A DNA stretch of 7,028 nucleotides from Pseudomonadota bacterium (GTDB lineage: Bacteria > Pseudomonadota > Gammaproteobacteria > Steroidobacterales > Steroidobacteraceae). The notes under the pieces are model-generated. The model ran no database searches and was not told where the DNA came from. It worked only from the letters and a program-made list of their open reading frames with translations. This document shows, in pieces, positions 4,691 through 7,028 of this stretch. The stretch is taken from the NCBI GenBank assembly GCA_021817875.1, contig JAKAFQ010000221.1, positions 1 to 7,028 of the forward strand, in the 5' to 3' direction. Position 1 is the stretch's first letter. Every line of letters starts with the position of its first letter. A program made the translations under genes and the position numbers.

Positions 4691-6831
4691 CGGTCGAGCG
4701 GCGCGACTTCCTGGTGGAGATCGGCACCGAGGAGCTGCCGCCGAAGGCGCTGCGCATGCTCGAGCGGGCGTTTGCCTCGGGATTGACGGCCGGGCTGGCC
4801 AAGCACGGGCTTGCGCACGGGCACGTGGGCTCGTTCGCCTCTCCCCGCAGGCTCGCGGTGCTCGTCAGGCGCCTCTCGGGCCGCCAGCCGGACCAGAACA
4901 TCGAGCGGCGCGGCCCGCCGGTCCACGCGGCATTTGACTCAGCCGGCCAACCGACGCGGGCTGCCCAGGCCTTCGCTGCCAGCTGCGGTGTCGCGCTCGA
5001 GGCGCTCGATCGGCGCGCGGAGGCCAAGGGCGAATTTCTGTACTTCACGGGTGTCAAGCCGGGCGCCGCGGCCGTGGCGCTGTTGCCCCCTGTCGTGCAG
5101 GAGGCGCTGGATGCGCTGCCGATTCCCCGGCGCATGCGCTGGGGCTGCGGTGAGGCCGAGTTCGTGCGGCCCGTGCACTGGGTCGTCATGCTGTACGGCA
5201 AGGACGTCGTGCCCGCGGTGCTGCTCGGCGTTCCGACGGGCAACCTGAGCCGCGGTCACCGTTTCCATGCGCCCAGGCCCCTGCGCCTCTCCAGTGCCGG
5301 GGGATACGAACGCACCCTGAGCCGGCGTGGCCATGTGATACCGGACTTCGCGAGCCGCCGCGAGCAGATACGCGAAAGGGTGTCGGCCTTGGCCGGTGGG
5401 CTCGGCGGAACGGCCCTGATCCGCGAAGCGCTGCTCGAGGAGGTCACCGCGCTGGTCGAGTGGCCCGTGCCGCTCGCCGGGCGCTTCGAGCCGCGTTTCC
5501 TGCAGCTGCCGCGCGAAGTGCTGATTTCCACCCTGGAGGATCATCAGCGCTACTTTCCGGTGCAGGCACCCGGCGGCGCGCTGCTGCCGTGCTTCATCGC
5601 GGTGGCGAACCTGGAGAGCCGCGAGCCCGCCCGAGTGGTGGAGGGGAACGAGCGCGTGGTCCGCCCACGCCTCGCCGATGCAGCGTTCTTCTGGGACCAG
5701 GATCGCAAGAGCGCGCTGGCCGGCCGCATTGGGGGACTGGAGGCCGTCACTTACCAGGCGAAGCTCGGCTCGCTGGGCGATCGCACCCGCCGTATCCGGG
5801 AGCTGGCGATCGAAATCGCCACCTCGCTCGGACAGCCGGCCGGTCAGGTGGAACGCGCCGCCAGCCTGTGCAAGTGCGATCTGCTGACCGCCATGGTCGG
5901 AGAATTTCCCGAGCTGCAGGGCGTCATGGGCAGCCACTATGCTGCAGCGGATGGAGAAGACGCCGAAGTGGCCGTCGCCCTCCGCGAGCATTACCTGCCG
6001 CGCGCCGCAGGCGATGCTTTGCCGCTCACCGGCACCGGCACGCTCCTCGCCATCGCCGACAAGCTGGAGGCCCTGGCAGGCATTTTCGCGATCGGCGAAA
6101 AGCCCACCGGCACAAAGGACCCGTTCGGACTGCGCCGGGCGGCCATCGGCCTGACGCGCATCCTGCTGGAGAAGCGTCTCGACCTCGATCTGGCCGCACT
6201 CGCACGGCAGGCCGTGCGGCTCGCACAGGCGGATATCGAGCGGATCGCGATGTCGGCCGGTAAACCCGCACCGCTTGGCGCGATCGAGGCGGTGGCCGGC
6301 GATCTCTACGATTACCTGTTCGAGCGGCTGCGCGCCTATTATCTCGAAGGCGCCGGCCCGCAGAGCGGCGCCGCGACGGTCAGCACTGAGATGTTCGATG
6401 CCGTGCTGGCGACACGACCCGTCTCGCCGCTCGACTTCGATGCGCGGCTGAATGCGCTCAGCGGTTTTCTCGCTCTGCCGGAAGCGCTGAGCCTGACGGC
6501 GGCCAACAGGCGCGTCGGCAACATCCTGAGGAAGGCGGGTGGACAGCCTGCGGACGCAGTGAACGTCGCGCTGCTGCGCCTGCCGGCCGAGCAACGGCTG
6601 TTCGACTGCCTGAGTCCGTTGCGCGGCACCGTGTCGGCCGCCACCGCCCGCCGGGACTATGCCGGGGCGCTCACCGAACTGGCGGGGCTGCGTCCGGCGG
6701 TTGATGCGTTCTTCGATGAGGTCATGGTGATGGACGAGGATCCGCGGCTGCGCGCCAACCGCCTGGCACTGCTCACGCAGATGCGCGAGCTGTTTGCCGG
6801 GGTGGCCGACCTGTCGCGCCTGCCGGGATAG
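4687..6831 (+). CDS. glyS: Glycine--tRNA ligase beta subunit
   Basis: Beta subunit of the alpha2beta2 glycyl-tRNA synthetase, needed for tRNA-Gly recognition. The product is 714 residues against 689 in E. coli. Family landmarks are [15 protein letters not shown] at the N-terminus (8-22), SPRRLAVLV (52-60), [14 protein letters not shown] (152-165), [12 protein letters not shown] (281-292), [33 protein letters not shown] (307-339, conserved core), the HD-like region [17 protein letters not shown] (403-419), [29 protein letters not shown] (458-486) and a C-terminal DALR-type anticodon-binding segment with [11 protein letters not shown] (606-616) and [11 protein letters not shown] (675-685). The ATG at 4687 is preceded by AAGG (4676-4679) at 7 nt and overlaps the glyQ stop, which argues for coupled, roughly equimolar synthesis. 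The reading frame stays open upstream inside glyQ, but that part is a shadow. Confidence 0.97.
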   Translation: MTVERRDFLVEIGTEELPPKALRMLERAFASGLTAGLAKHGLAHGHVGSFASPRRLAVLVRRLSGRQPDQNIERRGPPVHAAFDSAGQPTRAAQAFAASCGVALEALDRRAEAKGEFLYFTGVKPGAAAVALLPPVVQEALDALPIPRRMRWGCGEAEFVRPVHWVVMLYGKDVVPAVLLGVPTGNLSRGHRFHAPRPLRLSSAGGYERTLSRRGHVIPDFASRREQIRERVSALAGGLGGTALIREALLEEVTALVEWPVPLAGRFEPRFLQLPREVLISTLEDHQRYFPVQAPGGALLPCFIAVANLESREPARVVEGNERVVRPRLADAAFFWDQDRKSALAGRIGGLEAVTYQAKLGSLGDRTRRIRELAIEIATSLGQPAGQVERAASLCKCDLLTAMVGEFPELQGVMGSHYAAADGEDAEVAVALREHYLPRAAGDALPLTGTGTLLAIADKLEALAGIFAIGEKPTGTKDPFGLRRAAIGLTRILLEKRLDLDLAALARQAVRLAQADIERIAMSAGKPAPLGAIEAVAGDLYDYLFERLRAYYLEGAGPQSGAATVSTEMFDAVLATRPVSPLDFDARLNALSGFLALPEALSLTAANRRVGNILRKAGGQPADAVNVALLRLPAEQRLFDCLSPLRGTVSAATARRDYAGALTELAGLRPAVDAFFDEVMVMDEDPRLRANRLALLTQMRELFAGVADLSRLPG

Positions 6832-6908
6832 AACGAATCATGTACGCACAGCCTGCAGCCCGGCTGCCGCTCTGTTCCCTGCAGCGTGTTCCGTTGTAAC
6901 GAGCCGCC

Positions 6909-7028
6909 ATGCAGTTAATCGGTTCGCTCGTCTTCACGGTATTTCTGTTCCTGTGGACGTTTTTCTACTCGATCTTCTTCGTCATCGCCTGCTCCATGCT
7001 GCCGTTTCCGCGCCGTTTCGCGCTGGTG
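6909..7028 (+). CDS. Probable 1-acyl-sn-glycerol-3-phosphate acyltransferase (PlsC family), N-terminal fragment
   Basis: Forty codons open to the window end. Residues 3-32 form a strongly hydrophobic, aromatic-rich segment (VFTVFLFLWTFFYSIFFVI core) followed by the basic turn LPFPRRFALV. This is the layout at the N-terminus of PlsC-like lysophosphatidate acyltransferases of gammaproteobacteria, which acylate lysophosphatidic acid at the inner membrane; the catalytic HX4D motif would lie beyond the window. An in-frame TAA at 6897-6899 and only three codons between it and this ATG leave no earlier start. The Shine-Dalgarno is weak. The 77 bp after glyS hold a short hairpin (6855-6867, GCAGC-CCG-GCTGC) without a T-run, so readthrough from glyQS is possible. 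The family call is by hydrophobic pattern and neighbourhood, not by catalytic residues. Confidence 0.6.
   Translation, partial: MQLIGSLVFTVFLFLWTFFYSIFFVIACSMLPFPRRFALV

Noticed and set aside
4939..6594. Minus-strand reading frame of 551 codons opposite glyS
   Set aside because: Shadow of glyS; His/Arg/Gln-rich with no motif, and glyS is recognised over its full length.
6855..6867. Hairpin after glyS as an intrinsic terminator
   Set aside because: Only five base pairs with a three-base loop, and no T-run follows.
6840..6899. Nineteen-codon ORF between glyS and the PlsC-like gene
   Set aside because: It ends 9 nt before the next gene and could be imagined as a leader peptide, but it has no clear ribosome binding site, no codon run of regulatory character and no resemblance to known leaders.
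1..7028. Mobile elements, CRISPR arrays, tRNA or rRNA genes, toxin-antitoxin or defence genes
   Set aside because: No transposase, integrase, terminal repeats, regularly spaced repeats or RNA gene signatures were seen on either strand; coding sequences are all housekeeping or regulatory, with uniform high GC.

Overview
The window is high-GC bacterial chromosome with almost no non-coding space. Gene content and protein sequences point to a gammaproteobacterium: a type I glutamine synthetase with an adenylylation tyrosine, an NtrB sensor kinase, and a separate-subunit (alpha2beta2) glycyl-tRNA synthetase. A Xanthomonadales/Nevskiales-like lineage is a guess from GC content and gene order; no species can be named from the sequence alone.

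Left half, minus strand (read from about 3550 down to 1): a nitrogen-assimilation block. In transcription order it is glnA (1964-3373), a GC-rich hairpin 32 nt past the glnA stop, a small exported DUF4124-domain protein (1212-1796), the histidine kinase ntrB (12-1172), and the first five codons of what is probably ntrC (1-15), overlapping the ntrB stop by ATGA.

Centre (3374-3709): a 336-bp divergent intergenic region, locally AT-rich at about 3485-3625, and the most informative non-coding DNA here. It holds a well-formed sigma-54 (-24/-12) promoter facing glnA, three NtrC-type dyads (GCAC-N7-GTGC), a candidate IHF site between enhancer and promoter, and two consecutive stem-loops in the predicted glnA leader whose loops are nearly identical. 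Two dyads form a typical upstream enhancer pair 31 bp apart; the third lies on the -12 element and predicted start site, which suggests negative feedback. A weak -10 element for glyQ lies on the other side.

Right half, plus strand: glyQ (3710-4690) and glyS (4687-6831), translationally coupled through an ATGA overlap, then 77 bp without a clear terminator and the N-terminal membrane segment of a probable PlsC-family acyltransferase (6909 to the window end).

The genes form a recognisable circuit: NtrB phosphorylates NtrC when nitrogen is scarce, and NtrC-P with sigma-54 RNA polymerase drives glnA. The window is otherwise ordinary core genome. I found no mobile element, CRISPR array, tRNA or rRNA gene, and no sign of an undescribed multi-gene system. 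The second-look items are the promoter-overlapping NtrC box, the twin leader hairpins and the DUF4124 gene embedded between glnA and ntrB.
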